Notes under the pieces: model-generated
Told to the model about the DNA's origin: nothing
What the model saw: the letters and a program-made list of their open reading frames with translations, nothing else
Database searches by the model: none
Made by a program: the position numbers and the translations under genes
Shown: positions 34,437 through 42,924 of the stretch, in pieces
Layout: the number at the start of each line of letters is the position of its first letter
How positions within the stretch are numbered: the first letter of the stretch is position 1
Assembly (NCBI GenBank): GCA_023150835.1
Contig: JAKLKB010000016.1
Span: 1 to 64,000, forward strand
Reading direction: 5' to 3'
Origin: Myxococcota bacterium
Lineage (GTDB): Bacteria > Myxococcota_C > UBA6777
DNA: 64,000 nt

Positions 34437-36071
34437 TTATTGCGCTGCTGCTTGGGGGCTTTGCAACACGGTGCGAACAGAAAGGCCATCTTGCTCAAAG
34501 ACGACGCCCCATTCGAGCACCTCGACGTTTTTCGTGGTGGGGCGACTTGTTGCGGACGCACTTGCTTTTGTACTGCCACCCGAACGAACCCCTCCTGCTT
34601 CAAACAAGCGTCGAAGAAAGGCAAATGCTTTTTCGCTGCTTTTTGCATCAGACCGCGAACCCATCGGATCGAACCATCGGCGTAAAACCGAGGCTGTCAT
34701 CAACGGGATCACTGAAAAGTCGATCCGCAGCCTTCGATCGCGTTCAGATATCCGCATCGCGATCGGATCGAAGAAAGACCGTCGTTTGGACTCGTACTGT
34801 CCTCGCCATGCCTCATAAGCCTTCTTCTCCGCAGGTGTAATCCGCATGATCTCAAGTTCCCGCAAAGGCGTCATAAAGCGCAAACTTCCGTAATACTCCG
34901 AAAAGATCCGATCGCCTTCCAGCCACAAGCCGCCTCCATCGGGGATCTTCGGCACGATATCCAATCGTCGAGCCGTGTGTTTTCCTTGCAAGAGCATCGT
35001 TCGACGAAGGGCCGTCTGTTGGCGGATCTGCTCTCTTACCTGCGCTCGTCTCCATTGCAACACGCGGAGGTGTGGGCTTCCCAACAACCGCAACGCTTCG
35101 TCTCCCATCAACAAAAACACCCGCTCTTCCGAATCATACAGATAACGCATCCGAAAGAATCGGTACTGATCCAACGCAGCAAGCGATTCTTTCGGCTCGT
35201 AGCGTGCGTGGGCCACACGACGCAAAGCGGCCACCGAGTTGCTCAACGCCACCACATCCCCCATCACCATCACAAAAGACGATATCTCCCGATGCGCCGA
35301 AGCAACGCCCGCATACATCAGATCCTCGATCTCCCCTTGAACCTTCGTCACCACACGGCCCGTTGCAAAACATCGCAAAGCCTCGCGAAATCCCTTGGGA
35401 TCGCTTGTTTGAAACAGCAAGGTGATATCCGTCCCTTCGACGAAATCCACATCTCCCCCTGTCATCGCAACACCTCGGATCTTTTTGGAGGCTACAGACT
35501 TCGAGAACTCAACCACATCAAAACAAAGCTGGCGCTGGTATCGCCGCAACACACGAGAAACGATGTCTTGCCTTTCTGCCGACGTCTGCTTGCTTACGGC
35601 TCCCTTCGCCAAACGCCCTTCTTTCGAGGGCCTCTCCAAGCCTTGCGCAAAACGCCCATTTTCGGACAATATCGCCATCCCTTGCACAAAACGCCCATTT
35701 TCGGACAACATCGCCATCCCTTGCGCAAAGTGCCCAAACGACGGAAAGAACACAGCATATTGATCCTGCGGCAACAGCTTCGCCAGCTCGTCCACCGCGA
35801 TCTTTTTGCCAAAGATCGGCAGCGTAAAATTGTACGGCAAAAGATGAATCCCTCGGATATCTTGGATCGAGACTTCTGCTTTTTGTGGCGAACCAGCACC
35901 AGCATACGCAAGCATCGGCAACAAACAACACGCCCCCATCCACACCAAAACCACACAAGCCATCCACAGACGCAGCAAAAACAATCGATGTTCGGGGCAT
36001 ATCGCATCCTCCCATGCCCGAGCCGTCGGCCTACTCGCCTCCAAAACAACCTGCTCTCTTCTCACCAACAT
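34437..36071 (-). CDS. Exported or membrane-anchored protein, unknown function
   Basis: A 544-residue protein with a long N-terminal region followed by a hydrophobic segment WMACVVLVWMGACCLLPMLA and AYAGA, a possible cleavage site. The mature part includes IRGIHLLPYNFTLPIFG, VMVMGDVVALSNSVAALRRV and long basic helices, reminiscent of a family of uncharacterised myxobacterial periplasmic proteins, but I cannot name it. Residues about 115-160 carry a 13-residue tandem repeat (GMAMLSENGRF type). The ATG at 36071 has GAGAGGAACGGG upstream; the frame is open to 36113. It is convergent with the flavoprotein gene and divergent from the Ser/Thr-rich gene. Confidence 0.75.
   Translation of the reverse strand: MLVRREQVVLEASRPTARAWEDAICPEHRLFLLRLWMACVVLVWMGACCLLPMLAYAGAGSPQKAEVSIQDIRGIHLLPYNFTLPIFGKKIAVDELAKLLPQDQYAVFFPSFGHFAQGMAMLSENGRFVQGMAILSENGRFAQGLERPSKEGRLAKGAVSKQTSAERQDIVSRVLRRYQRQLCFDVVEFSKSVASKKIRGVAMTGGDVDFVEGTDITLLFQTSDPKGFREALRCFATGRVVTKVQGEIEDLMYAGVASAHREISSFVMVMGDVVALSNSVAALRRVAHARYEPKESLAALDQYRFFRMRYLYDSEERVFLLMGDEALRLLGSPHLRVLQWRRAQVREQIRQQTALRRTMLLQGKHTARRLDIVPKIPDGGGLWLEGDRIFSEYYGSLRFMTPLRELEIMRITPAEKKAYEAWRGQYESKRRSFFDPIAMRISERDRRLRIDFSVIPLMTASVLRRWFDPMGSRSDAKSSEKAFAFLRRLFEAGGVRSGGSTKASASATSRPTTKNVEVLEWGVVFEQDGLSVRTVLQSPQAAAQ
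35641..35740. repeat. 39-bp coding tandem repeat, about 2.5 copies
   Basis: A 39-bp unit starting CCTTGCGCAAAACGCCC occurs at 35641-35679 and 35680-35718 with three mismatches, and partly at 35719-35740. It encodes the 13-residue repeat in the protein on the minus strand and keeps the frame. Confidence 0.85.
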
Positions 36072-36600
36072 CCCGTTCCTCTCGATAAAAACAGCCAAAT
36101 AGATCCCATACATCTTCGCTTTCTCCGCAGCCTACGAGCCAAACCATCGACACCGTGCGCAAACCACCCCTCGCATCAAGCGGCTCACCGCTCCAAGCGG
36201 CTCACCGCTCCAAGCCACCGATTCAAACCGATACAGCGGACAAGATCAACCCACACCCCAAGAAGCCCCGCGATCGACGAAACGCCACACAAAACAAACA
36301 AATCCAACGACCCACCCGCTTCTGCCGCGATCTCGTCCAAAGAACGTCTCTCACCCGACACGAGACGCTCTCCTGCCCCTTGCGCTTGCTTGTGCCTTGC
36401 CACACAATGCCCCCTGTTTCTCAAGCAAAAAAACGCGCAACCTCAAACAAGCGTGCAGCGAAAATACAGACAACACTTCTTGCCACCGAAAGGCCACCAC
36501 ACGGCCCATAACACATTGAAACAACGGTGAAGAATCAAGAATTTGAACAGGCGCGGTGAGCGGTTCACCCACGCCGACCAAGGATTACAAGGAGCCACAC
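36072..36600. other. Gap of 529 bases between divergent genes
   Basis: At 36179-36212 a 17-bp unit with the dyad AGCGGCTCACCGCT occurs twice in tandem, and a related dyad GGTGAGCGGTTCACC lies at 36554-36569, about 30 bases before the next start codon. These may be operator sites. Short open frames on both strands here lack ribosome-binding sites and I do not call them. No clear promoter boxes were found. Confidence 0.4.
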
Positions 36601-38628
36601 ATGTCATCCATCCGCCGATCAAATAACGACCAACAAGCCCAACAGGCCCGTCAGGCCCAACAAGCCCAACAAACCAAACAAGCGGCCCAAACCCAACAAA
36701 CCAAGCAAACCACCCCCGCCCAAAACACCTCCCCCCGCGATTCTTTTACCACCAAAAACGAGTCCAAAGGCAACATCCTCACAGGACGCACCACCACCAC
36801 CGAACGTTCCCACGAACTGAACGGTAGCAAGTACACCAGCGCCAACACCCAAACCACCGGCATCACCGGCAAATCGACCACGATGTCCAAAGGCGTCGAA
36901 CGCGCTGATGGCTCCTCCCAAAGCCGCGAAGTCAAAACCGATTACGGGATGCTTGGCAACAAAACGGGCGTCTCCACCACCAGCACCAAAAGCACCAGCG
37001 ATCTCACCGAAACCAACAAACTTTCCACCACCTACGCTCGCGACGGCAAAGTGACGTCCCAAAGCGCCAGCCAAAAACTCGAAGAAAACTACAAACTCGA
37101 CGACCTCAAACTGTCCACCTCCATCGAGTCCAAAACCTCCACTTCCGAAGCCAAAAATGGCGGTATCTTCGGCGAAAACAAACGCACCACCTCCAGCGAA
37201 ACCAACACGTCCAGCATCGAAGACAAAAACACCGCTCACTCCACTTCCGAAACCACCTCCAAAGAACAAGCCTTTGCTCGTGACGGCAAGATCACGATGT
37301 CCAAAGACACGCACACCCTCTCCGAAACCAACAAAAAAGATGGCAAAAGCACCACCTTTGAAACTTCTTCCGAAACCACCAAAACTCAAAGCCCCCGTGA
37401 CCGCGAGCTAACCTTCCAATCCACCACCGACAAAAGCACCACCGAACACAAAAATGGCTGGAAAACGGAATCCTCCACCACCAAAGAATCCGGCCAAAAG
37501 TTCACCACCACCGCCCAAAACGGCGAATCCAACACCAAGTTTGAAGACGGCAAACTCACCACCAAAGGCGGCTTTGAGTACAAAAACACCCACAGCAGCA
37601 CCAAAACCACCGTCTCCGCTGAACGCGAACTCTACAAAGGCAACGAAGACCTTCACAAACAACGCCAAGCCACCAACAAAAACATCTCCAACGCCCAATC
37701 CATCGCCAAAGAAGTCTTCGGCTCCAAAGAACTCAGCCCCAAGATCGACACCGACACCCACAAACGCTCCGAAACCATCAGCGCCGCTGGCTACGAACGC
37801 ACTGAAACCCACTCCGCCAATGCCTCGGTCTGGGAAAACCAAAAAGACTGGGTCAAAAGCGGCGATCTCGCCAAAGACGGCTACGAAGCGAAGCTCTCCA
37901 CCGATGTCAAAGTCCTCAACGCAAGCGGTTCTGCCACCACCAACGTCAAACTCGGCGGCCTCAACAACGAAGTCTCCGGCAAACTCAGCGGCCAACTCGC
38001 TGTCCTTGATGCCAACGTCTCTGGAAACTATACCAAATCCCTCGCCAAGATCGGCGATGCCGAGATCACCGCTGGCGTCGAAGGCAAAGGCCGCGCATTC
38101 GTCGGTGCTGACGGCTCCTTGGAAGGAAAAGTGACGGCATCGATCTATCCGCCCGAAGCTGCCGTCACTTTGAAAGGCGAAGCCTTTGCAGGGGCCAAAC
38201 TCGAAGGCGAAGTCAAAGGCCACGCGGGTCCGTTCTCTGTCACCGCTTCGGGTTCCTTGAATGCTGGCGCTGGCGTCGAAGGCGGTTTGGATGTCGGTCT
38301 CTCCGATGGAAAACTTCGCTTCCAAGCCAACTTGGGCGCAACCTTGGGCATCGGCGCGAGCGGCAATGTCGCTGTCGAAGTCGATGTCGCACAGATCGCC
38401 AAGATCGGCGTCGAAGGCGCAAAAGTCGTCGGCAAAGAGATCCACAAAGCCGCTGTCAACACCTTCGACGCAACAGGTGACGGCAAACTCGGACTCGATG
38501 ATGCCCGTGCCATCGGCAGCGCCGCCGTCAACACCGTCGGCCAAGGACTCAGCGATGCACGCGATGCCATCGGCTCGGGCTTGAGCAGCATGGGCAATAG
38601 CATCAGCAACGCCTTCTCTGGCTGGTGA
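36601..38628 (+). CDS. Large Ser/Thr/Lys-rich repetitive protein with C-terminal EF-hand-like loop
   Basis: A 675-residue protein with no signal peptide. Residues about 8-45 are Gln-rich (repeats of QQAQQ type). Residues about 45-400 are dominated by Ser, Thr, Lys, Glu and Asn with imperfect repeats that recur around RDGK(I/V)T, ETNK and SETTS. Residues about 430-600 are Gly/Ala/Val-rich beta-strand patterns such as VSGKLSGQLAVLDANVSGNY. Near 623 there is DATGDGKLGLDD, a near-perfect calcium-binding EF-hand or dockerin-type loop, followed by a final amphipathic helix ending SNAFSGW. AAGGAG precedes the ATG at 36601. I do not recognise the family; candidates are a surface or matrix protein exported by a non-Sec route, or a toxin-like protein with its delivery region. 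It precedes the TPR/methyltransferase trio. Confidence 0.82.
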   Translation: MSSIRRSNNDQQAQQARQAQQAQQTKQAAQTQQTKQTTPAQNTSPRDSFTTKNESKGNILTGRTTTTERSHELNGSKYTSANTQTTGITGKSTTMSKGVERADGSSQSREVKTDYGMLGNKTGVSTTSTKSTSDLTETNKLSTTYARDGKVTSQSASQKLEENYKLDDLKLSTSIESKTSTSEAKNGGIFGENKRTTSSETNTSSIEDKNTAHSTSETTSKEQAFARDGKITMSKDTHTLSETNKKDGKSTTFETSSETTKTQSPRDRELTFQSTTDKSTTEHKNGWKTESSTTKESGQKFTTTAQNGESNTKFEDGKLTTKGGFEYKNTHSSTKTTVSAERELYKGNEDLHKQRQATNKNISNAQSIAKEVFGSKELSPKIDTDTHKRSETISAAGYERTETHSANASVWENQKDWVKSGDLAKDGYEAKLSTDVKVLNASGSATTNVKLGGLNNEVSGKLSGQLAVLDANVSGNYTKSLAKIGDAEITAGVEGKGRAFVGADGSLEGKVTASIYPPEAAVTLKGEAFAGAKLEGEVKGHAGPFSVTASGSLNAGAGVEGGLDVGLSDGKLRFQANLGATLGIGASGNVAVEVDVAQIAKIGVEGAKVVGKEIHKAAVNTFDATGDGKLGLDDARAIGSAAVNTVGQGLSDARDAIGSGLSSMGNSISNAFSGW

Positions 38629-38938
38629 TCCACCGCTTCCTACCCCAAACCACCCTGCTCTCTTCTGTCCTATCACCCGCCCGCACAACCCTCCTTGCTT
38701 CGCCGAAACTTTCTTCGCGCCTCCCCCTCTTCCACAACCTCTTTCTTTCTTCCACCATCCTATGCTACAACACGCAGCATTGACCGCTCTTTCTCGTCCA
38801 CACCAACCCAGTCCAGAGGCCACACACAAACCACCGCATTCCACCCGACGGATGGGCGTATCCATCACCCAACACCAATCTCTCCCGCACACTGAGGCGT
38901 TGGGCGCGAATGCCGATCACCACACACAGGAGCATCGG
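38629..38938 (+). other. Gap of 310 bases before the first TPR gene
   Basis: Pyrimidine-rich (CTTTCTTTCTTCCACC near 38740) with a TATGCT box at 38761 but no good -35 partner. Beyond AGGAG at 38928-38932 before the TPR start, I see no element, hairpin or repeat. Confidence 0.4.
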
Positions 38939-40324
38939 ATGTCCAATCCTTCTACTCTCAAGCAACAAGCCTACGAAAGACTCCAAGCACGCGACGCCGA
39001 AGGCGCACGCGCTCTCTTCCTCCAAGCCGCCGCCGAAGAGGGCATCCACCTCGATCTGCTCGTTCGCCGCGCCAATCAACACCTCCACGACGACCAAGTC
39101 CCCGAAGCTGCCCAACTCTACCTCCAGATCCTCGACGCCAACCCCACCGACAAAGACGCTCTCTTGGGCCTTGCGCGCATCTCCATGTTTGTCGGAAAGT
39201 TCGATGAAGCCGAATCCTACGCCACAGGCGCTCTCCGCGTCGCTCCCGACGAAGGCTTGGTCTACACCTTGTTTGGTCTCCTCCACGAATCCCGCAACCA
39301 ACTCGACCAAGCCGAACAACAGATGGCCAAAGGAGCCGATCTCAGCCCTCACGACTTCCTCCCCGTCTTCAATTATGGCCGTCTACTCGCTCTTTTGGAA
39401 CACTATGATCAAGCCATCCCCCTCCTGTTGCGCGCCACCGAGATCGACCCCCAACACTACGCTGCCTTCTACACTCTCGGCACCGCGCTCACCCTCAACG
39501 GCATGCACAAAGAGGCCGTCGCTGCCTTCAACCAAGCCATGAAGATCGCACCCAAAAACCTCGATGTCTACGCCACGCTCGCCGATGTCCTGCTCCGAAA
39601 CAAAGACCCCGAGATGGCTCTCCATATCCTCAACGCCGGCATGAACGAGTGTGGCGAACACCCTTCCCTCCTCGAAAAAGCCGCTGTCCTCTGCGTCGGC
39701 ACCAACAAGATCGCCAACGCCGTCCAATACTTCGAAAAGATCACACAACAACTCCCCACCTACGCCCAAGCTTGGCTCAACCTCGCCAACCTCTACATCC
39801 TCACACAAAATCTCGAAAAGTCCGAAACCGCCGCCAAACAAGTCCTCTCCTTCGACCCCAACAACTGGCAAGCCCACTACCACCTCGGCAACCTCTACGA
39901 AGTCCTCAACCTCCTCGACCGCGCCGAAGCCTCCCTCCGAAAAGCCTCCGACCTCGCACCCAACGATACCCGTCCTTGGAGCAACTTGGGCCTCGTCCTT
40001 CTTCGACAAGACGACACCTTCAAAACCAAAGAAGCCATCCACATCCTCGAAAAAGCCGTCGAGATCGCACCACCCAACGAATTCCGACCCGCCTACAACC
40101 TCGCCCTCGCCCTCGTCAAAGACAACCGCACCGCCCGTGCCCGCGAACTCCTCAAAGAACTCGAAACCAAAGTCCCCCAAGACAACGAGGCTTGGGATGA
40201 ACTCCAACACCTCCAACACACCCTCTTCTCCGATGCCGATGCCGTCAAAATGAATCTCGCCATCTCCTCGATGATGTGGGACGCTCGACGCAAAGCCAAA
40301 AAAGACGACGACTCCCAAGAATAA
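38939..40324 (+). CDS. TPR repeat protein (large paralogue)
   Basis: A 461-residue soluble protein of about eleven tandem tetratricopeptide repeats, for example AWLNLANLYILTQNLEKSE and HYHLGNLYEVLNLLDRAEA, with an acidic, Lys/Asp-rich C terminus (KKDDDSQE). TPR arrays bind partner proteins. AGGAG precedes the ATG at 38939; the open frame to 38762 is not supported. The N-terminal 250 residues align by eye with the smaller TPR protein at 42126, including the shared FNYGRLL in the same context. The methyltransferase gene follows 73 bases later on the same strand. Confidence 0.92.
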   Translation: MSNPSTLKQQAYERLQARDAEGARALFLQAAAEEGIHLDLLVRRANQHLHDDQVPEAAQLYLQILDANPTDKDALLGLARISMFVGKFDEAESYATGALRVAPDEGLVYTLFGLLHESRNQLDQAEQQMAKGADLSPHDFLPVFNYGRLLALLEHYDQAIPLLLRATEIDPQHYAAFYTLGTALTLNGMHKEAVAAFNQAMKIAPKNLDVYATLADVLLRNKDPEMALHILNAGMNECGEHPSLLEKAAVLCVGTNKIANAVQYFEKITQQLPTYAQAWLNLANLYILTQNLEKSETAAKQVLSFDPNNWQAHYHLGNLYEVLNLLDRAEASLRKASDLAPNDTRPWSNLGLVLLRQDDTFKTKEAIHILEKAVEIAPPNEFRPAYNLALALVKDNRTARARELLKELETKVPQDNEAWDELQHLQHTLFSDADAVKMNLAISSMMWDARRKAKKDDDSQE

Positions 40325-40397
40325 CCCCCCTTTCTGCATACAGCACATTCTCCTTCCTTCATTCCTTCATCTCATACAACGAAAGGCAAGATGACCG

Positions 40398-41924
40398 ATG
40401 ACGACTTGGTCGAATGGCTATCGAACCGATGTCACTTATACACACGGTGTGTATCGAGAGATGACCCCGTTGCTTTTGGATTATGCTTCTTTGTGCCGAG
40501 GATACTTGCCCTTGCGCGAAGAAGAAAGCTTTACTTTCTGCGAGCTTGGATGCGGACATGGCGTCACGACCAGCCTTTTGGCCGCCGCCAATCCTCAAAG
40601 CGCCTTTTACGCCAACGACTTCAACCCCAACCATATCGCCACCGCACGCCATACCACCCAAGTAGCGGGACTTTCCAATATCGACTTTTACGATGATAGC
40701 TTTCAAGATTTTCTCCATGCTGATCTTCCGACTTTTGATTATATCGTTTTGCATGGAGTCTATTCTTGGGTCGCCGAACGCGAACGCAAAGCCATCCAAG
40801 CCTTTATCGAAAAGAAGCTACGCCCCGGTGGATTGGTCTATATCAGCTACAACACGCTCCCGGGCTGGGCCGCCCTTATGCCGATGCGCCAACTGATGGT
40901 CCAATACGCACAACGCTCCACCGCCGCCACTTGGCCGCAAAAGGTCCAAGACGCCTACCACCAGATCAAAGACCTCGCCAACCGCGATGTCCGCTTCTTT
41001 GAAGCCAACCCCGCAGCACGCCAATGGATCACCGATATCGAAGGCTCCGACCTCAACTACCTCCCCCACGAATACCTCAACGCCGCTTGGGAACCCATGT
41101 ACTTCAGCCAGATCGCCCGCGAACTCGCCGAGGCCAAAGTCAGCTACCTCGGACCCGCCTCCCAACTCGATCAGCTCGACTTTCTGAACCTCAACAACAG
41201 CACCATCGACGAACTCGCTTCCCTCCAAGATATCCCTTTCCGCGAAGATATCCGTGACTTCTACGTCAACCGCCGTTTTCGCAAGGATATCTTTGCGCGG
41301 GGCCTCTTTCCTCTCCCTGACGCCGAACAGATCGAATACCTTTCCTCGATGCGCTTTGTCCTCGCTGTCGCCCGTGAAACCGTCTCTTTGGAGCATCGCT
41401 TTACTGTCGGAACCCTGACGCTGTTGGCCCATGTCTACGAACCCATCGTCGATCTTCTTGCCCAAGGCCCCACATACCTCAGCGAGATCGTCGCCTTCAT
41501 GCACGAAAAAGGCGTCGAATCCAGCAAAGTCCACCAAGCACTGCGCTTGTTGACGGGCCTTGGCTACACCATGCCCCTTGTCTCCGAAGCCACCGTCGAT
41601 GCTCGCAAACAAAGCACCGACCGCTTTAATTCCTTTGTCATCTACCGCTCTCGCTTTTATAGCCAGATCAACTACCTCGCTTCTCCTCTGACGGGTGGCC
41701 CTGTGCATCTTAGCCGCATCTCACAGCTTTTCTTACTCGCCGAACGCGAACAACGCGAACCCATCGACCTGATCTGGGGCCTGCTTTCTTCCCAAGGCCA
41801 AACCATGATCAAAGACGGCGTAAGCCTCGAAACTCCCGAAGAAAATATCGCTTGGCTCCAAGAACTTCACGCCGAATTCCACCGCATGACCTTGCCTGCT
41901 CTGCATCGCCTTGGCATCGAATAG
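40398..41924 (+). CDS. Class I SAM-dependent methyltransferase with C-terminal regulatory domain
   Basis: A 508-residue methyltransferase. Motif I FCELGCGHG (residues 47-55) binds S-adenosylmethionine; FYANDFNPNHI supplies the acidic residue of strand 2 and FDYIVLHGVYSWV follows. The C-terminal half (about 210-505) is the long helical domain found in the MethyTransf_Reg type of methyltransferase regulatory domain. The substrate is unknown; such enzymes often modify glycans, lipids or proteins. The ATG at 40398 has AAAGG 11 bases upstream; another ATG seven bases earlier is out of frame. It is sandwiched between two paralogous TPR genes, which suggests that the TPR proteins present or recruit the substrate. 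That link is inference. Confidence 0.9.
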   Translation: MTTWSNGYRTDVTYTHGVYREMTPLLLDYASLCRGYLPLREEESFTFCELGCGHGVTTSLLAAANPQSAFYANDFNPNHIATARHTTQVAGLSNIDFYDDSFQDFLHADLPTFDYIVLHGVYSWVAERERKAIQAFIEKKLRPGGLVYISYNTLPGWAALMPMRQLMVQYAQRSTAATWPQKVQDAYHQIKDLANRDVRFFEANPAARQWITDIEGSDLNYLPHEYLNAAWEPMYFSQIARELAEAKVSYLGPASQLDQLDFLNLNNSTIDELASLQDIPFREDIRDFYVNRRFRKDIFARGLFPLPDAEQIEYLSSMRFVLAVARETVSLEHRFTVGTLTLLAHVYEPIVDLLAQGPTYLSEIVAFMHEKGVESSKVHQALRLLTGLGYTMPLVSEATVDARKQSTDRFNSFVIYRSRFYSQINYLASPLTGGPVHLSRISQLFLLAEREQREPIDLIWGLLSSQGQTMIKDGVSLETPEENIAWLQELHAEFHRMTLPALHRLGIE

Positions 41925-41929
41925 ACACC

Positions 41930-42095
41930 AACACGGGGCCAAGTGGGCCGTGACAAGGAAGCGGGCCGCTACCACGCCCCACAAAATAAGCCAACTGCAT
42001 CATACGATCTCCGCCTGTTTCGCACACGAAAAACGTAGAAACCCCCTGTGGCTGCCCGACCACAGGGCGTCTACAGCTTCTCTCGAATATCGTAG
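41930..42095 (+). mobile_element. A-B composite (A8 fragment and B7)
   Basis: 41930-42000 holds the right half of family A (AACACGGGGCCAAG, CCACGCCCCACAAAA, CCAACTGCA). A family B copy follows at once from CATACGATCTCCG (42001) to TCGAATATCGTAG (42095), with GTGGCTGCC and GGGCGTCTACAGC inside. It separates the methyltransferase and the second TPR gene. Confidence 0.7.
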
Positions 42096-42125
42096 AAGCC
42101 CCGTCCTAAAAAGAAAGAAAGCAAA

Positions 42126-42893
42126 ATGTCCGAATCCATCGAATCTTTACGCAAACGCGCAGCCGAAGCACTCCAAGTACGCGACCTTGAGACGGCCCGT
42201 CAACTCTACGAAGAAGCTGCCGCTGAACAAGGCTTTGATATCCAAGCCACCTTACGACAAGGTCTGATGCTTTTGGAAGGAAAGTCTTTTCAAGAAGCCG
42301 TCGCGCTTTTGCTGCGTGTCGTCGAAGCCTGCCCGCTCGAAGTGGATGCTTTGCTTGGTCTGACACGCGTCTCGCTTTTTCTCGGTCGCCTCCAAGACGC
42401 CGAAAACTACCTCGTCGGAGCCAAACATCTCGCCCCTGAACACGGGGTGGTGTACGCCCTACAAGGTCTTTTGCACGAGATCAAAGGTCAACTTGCCGAA
42501 GCCTTGGCTTGCGCAGAACAAGCCGCCGCCCTTCAACCCAACGACTTCCTTGTCTCCTTCAATTATGGCCGACTCTTGGGCCAAGATCGCCGTTACGAAC
42601 AGGCTGCCGAACAACTCTTACAAGCCATTAAACAAAAGCCTGATAGCTACGAAGCCCATTACGCGCTGGGCATTACCTACGTCCAACGCGGCCTTTTGAC
42701 ATCCGCCATCGCGATCTTTGAGACCGCCCTCAAACTCGCCCCCACCGATCCTGACGCTTACGCCACTCTCGCCGATGTCCTTGTCCGCGCCAATGATCCC
42801 GCCCAAGCCCGCGAAGTCCTTGACGAAGGCATCCGCTTTTGCGGCCCTCATCCCGGACTCCTCCAAAAACGCGACACCCTCCCAACCGCATAA
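42126..42893 (+). CDS. TPR repeat protein (small paralogue)
   Basis: A 255-residue soluble TPR protein with about six repeats (for example EAHYALGITYVQRGLLTSAI). The order of repeats, and phrases such as ALLGLTRVSLFLGRLQDAE and DAYATLADVLVRANDP, match the first 270 residues of the larger paralogue at 38939, so one is probably a duplicate that lost or gained repeats. AAAGAAAGCAAA upstream of the ATG is a weak ribosome-binding site. It is the last gene of the TPR/methyltransferase/TPR trio, although an intergenic element now lies before it. Confidence 0.9.
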   Translation: MSESIESLRKRAAEALQVRDLETARQLYEEAAAEQGFDIQATLRQGLMLLEGKSFQEAVALLLRVVEACPLEVDALLGLTRVSLFLGRLQDAENYLVGAKHLAPEHGVVYALQGLLHEIKGQLAEALACAEQAAALQPNDFLVSFNYGRLLGQDRRYEQAAEQLLQAIKQKPDSYEAHYALGITYVQRGLLTSAIAIFETALKLAPTDPDAYATLADVLVRANDPAQAREVLDEGIRFCGPHPGLLQKRDTLPTA

Positions 42894-42924
42894 ATCTTTT
42901 CGCCGTCCCAGTCCATCCTTGCGA

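Noticed and set aside
36185-36424. 79-codon minus-strand frame with a hydrophobic stretch
   Set aside because: No ribosome-binding site, overlaps dyad repeats, and composition is like the surrounding gap.
37408-38892. 494-codon frame opposite the Ser/Thr-rich gene
   Set aside because: Gly/Val/Phe-rich mirror of a repetitive sense gene, with no start signal.
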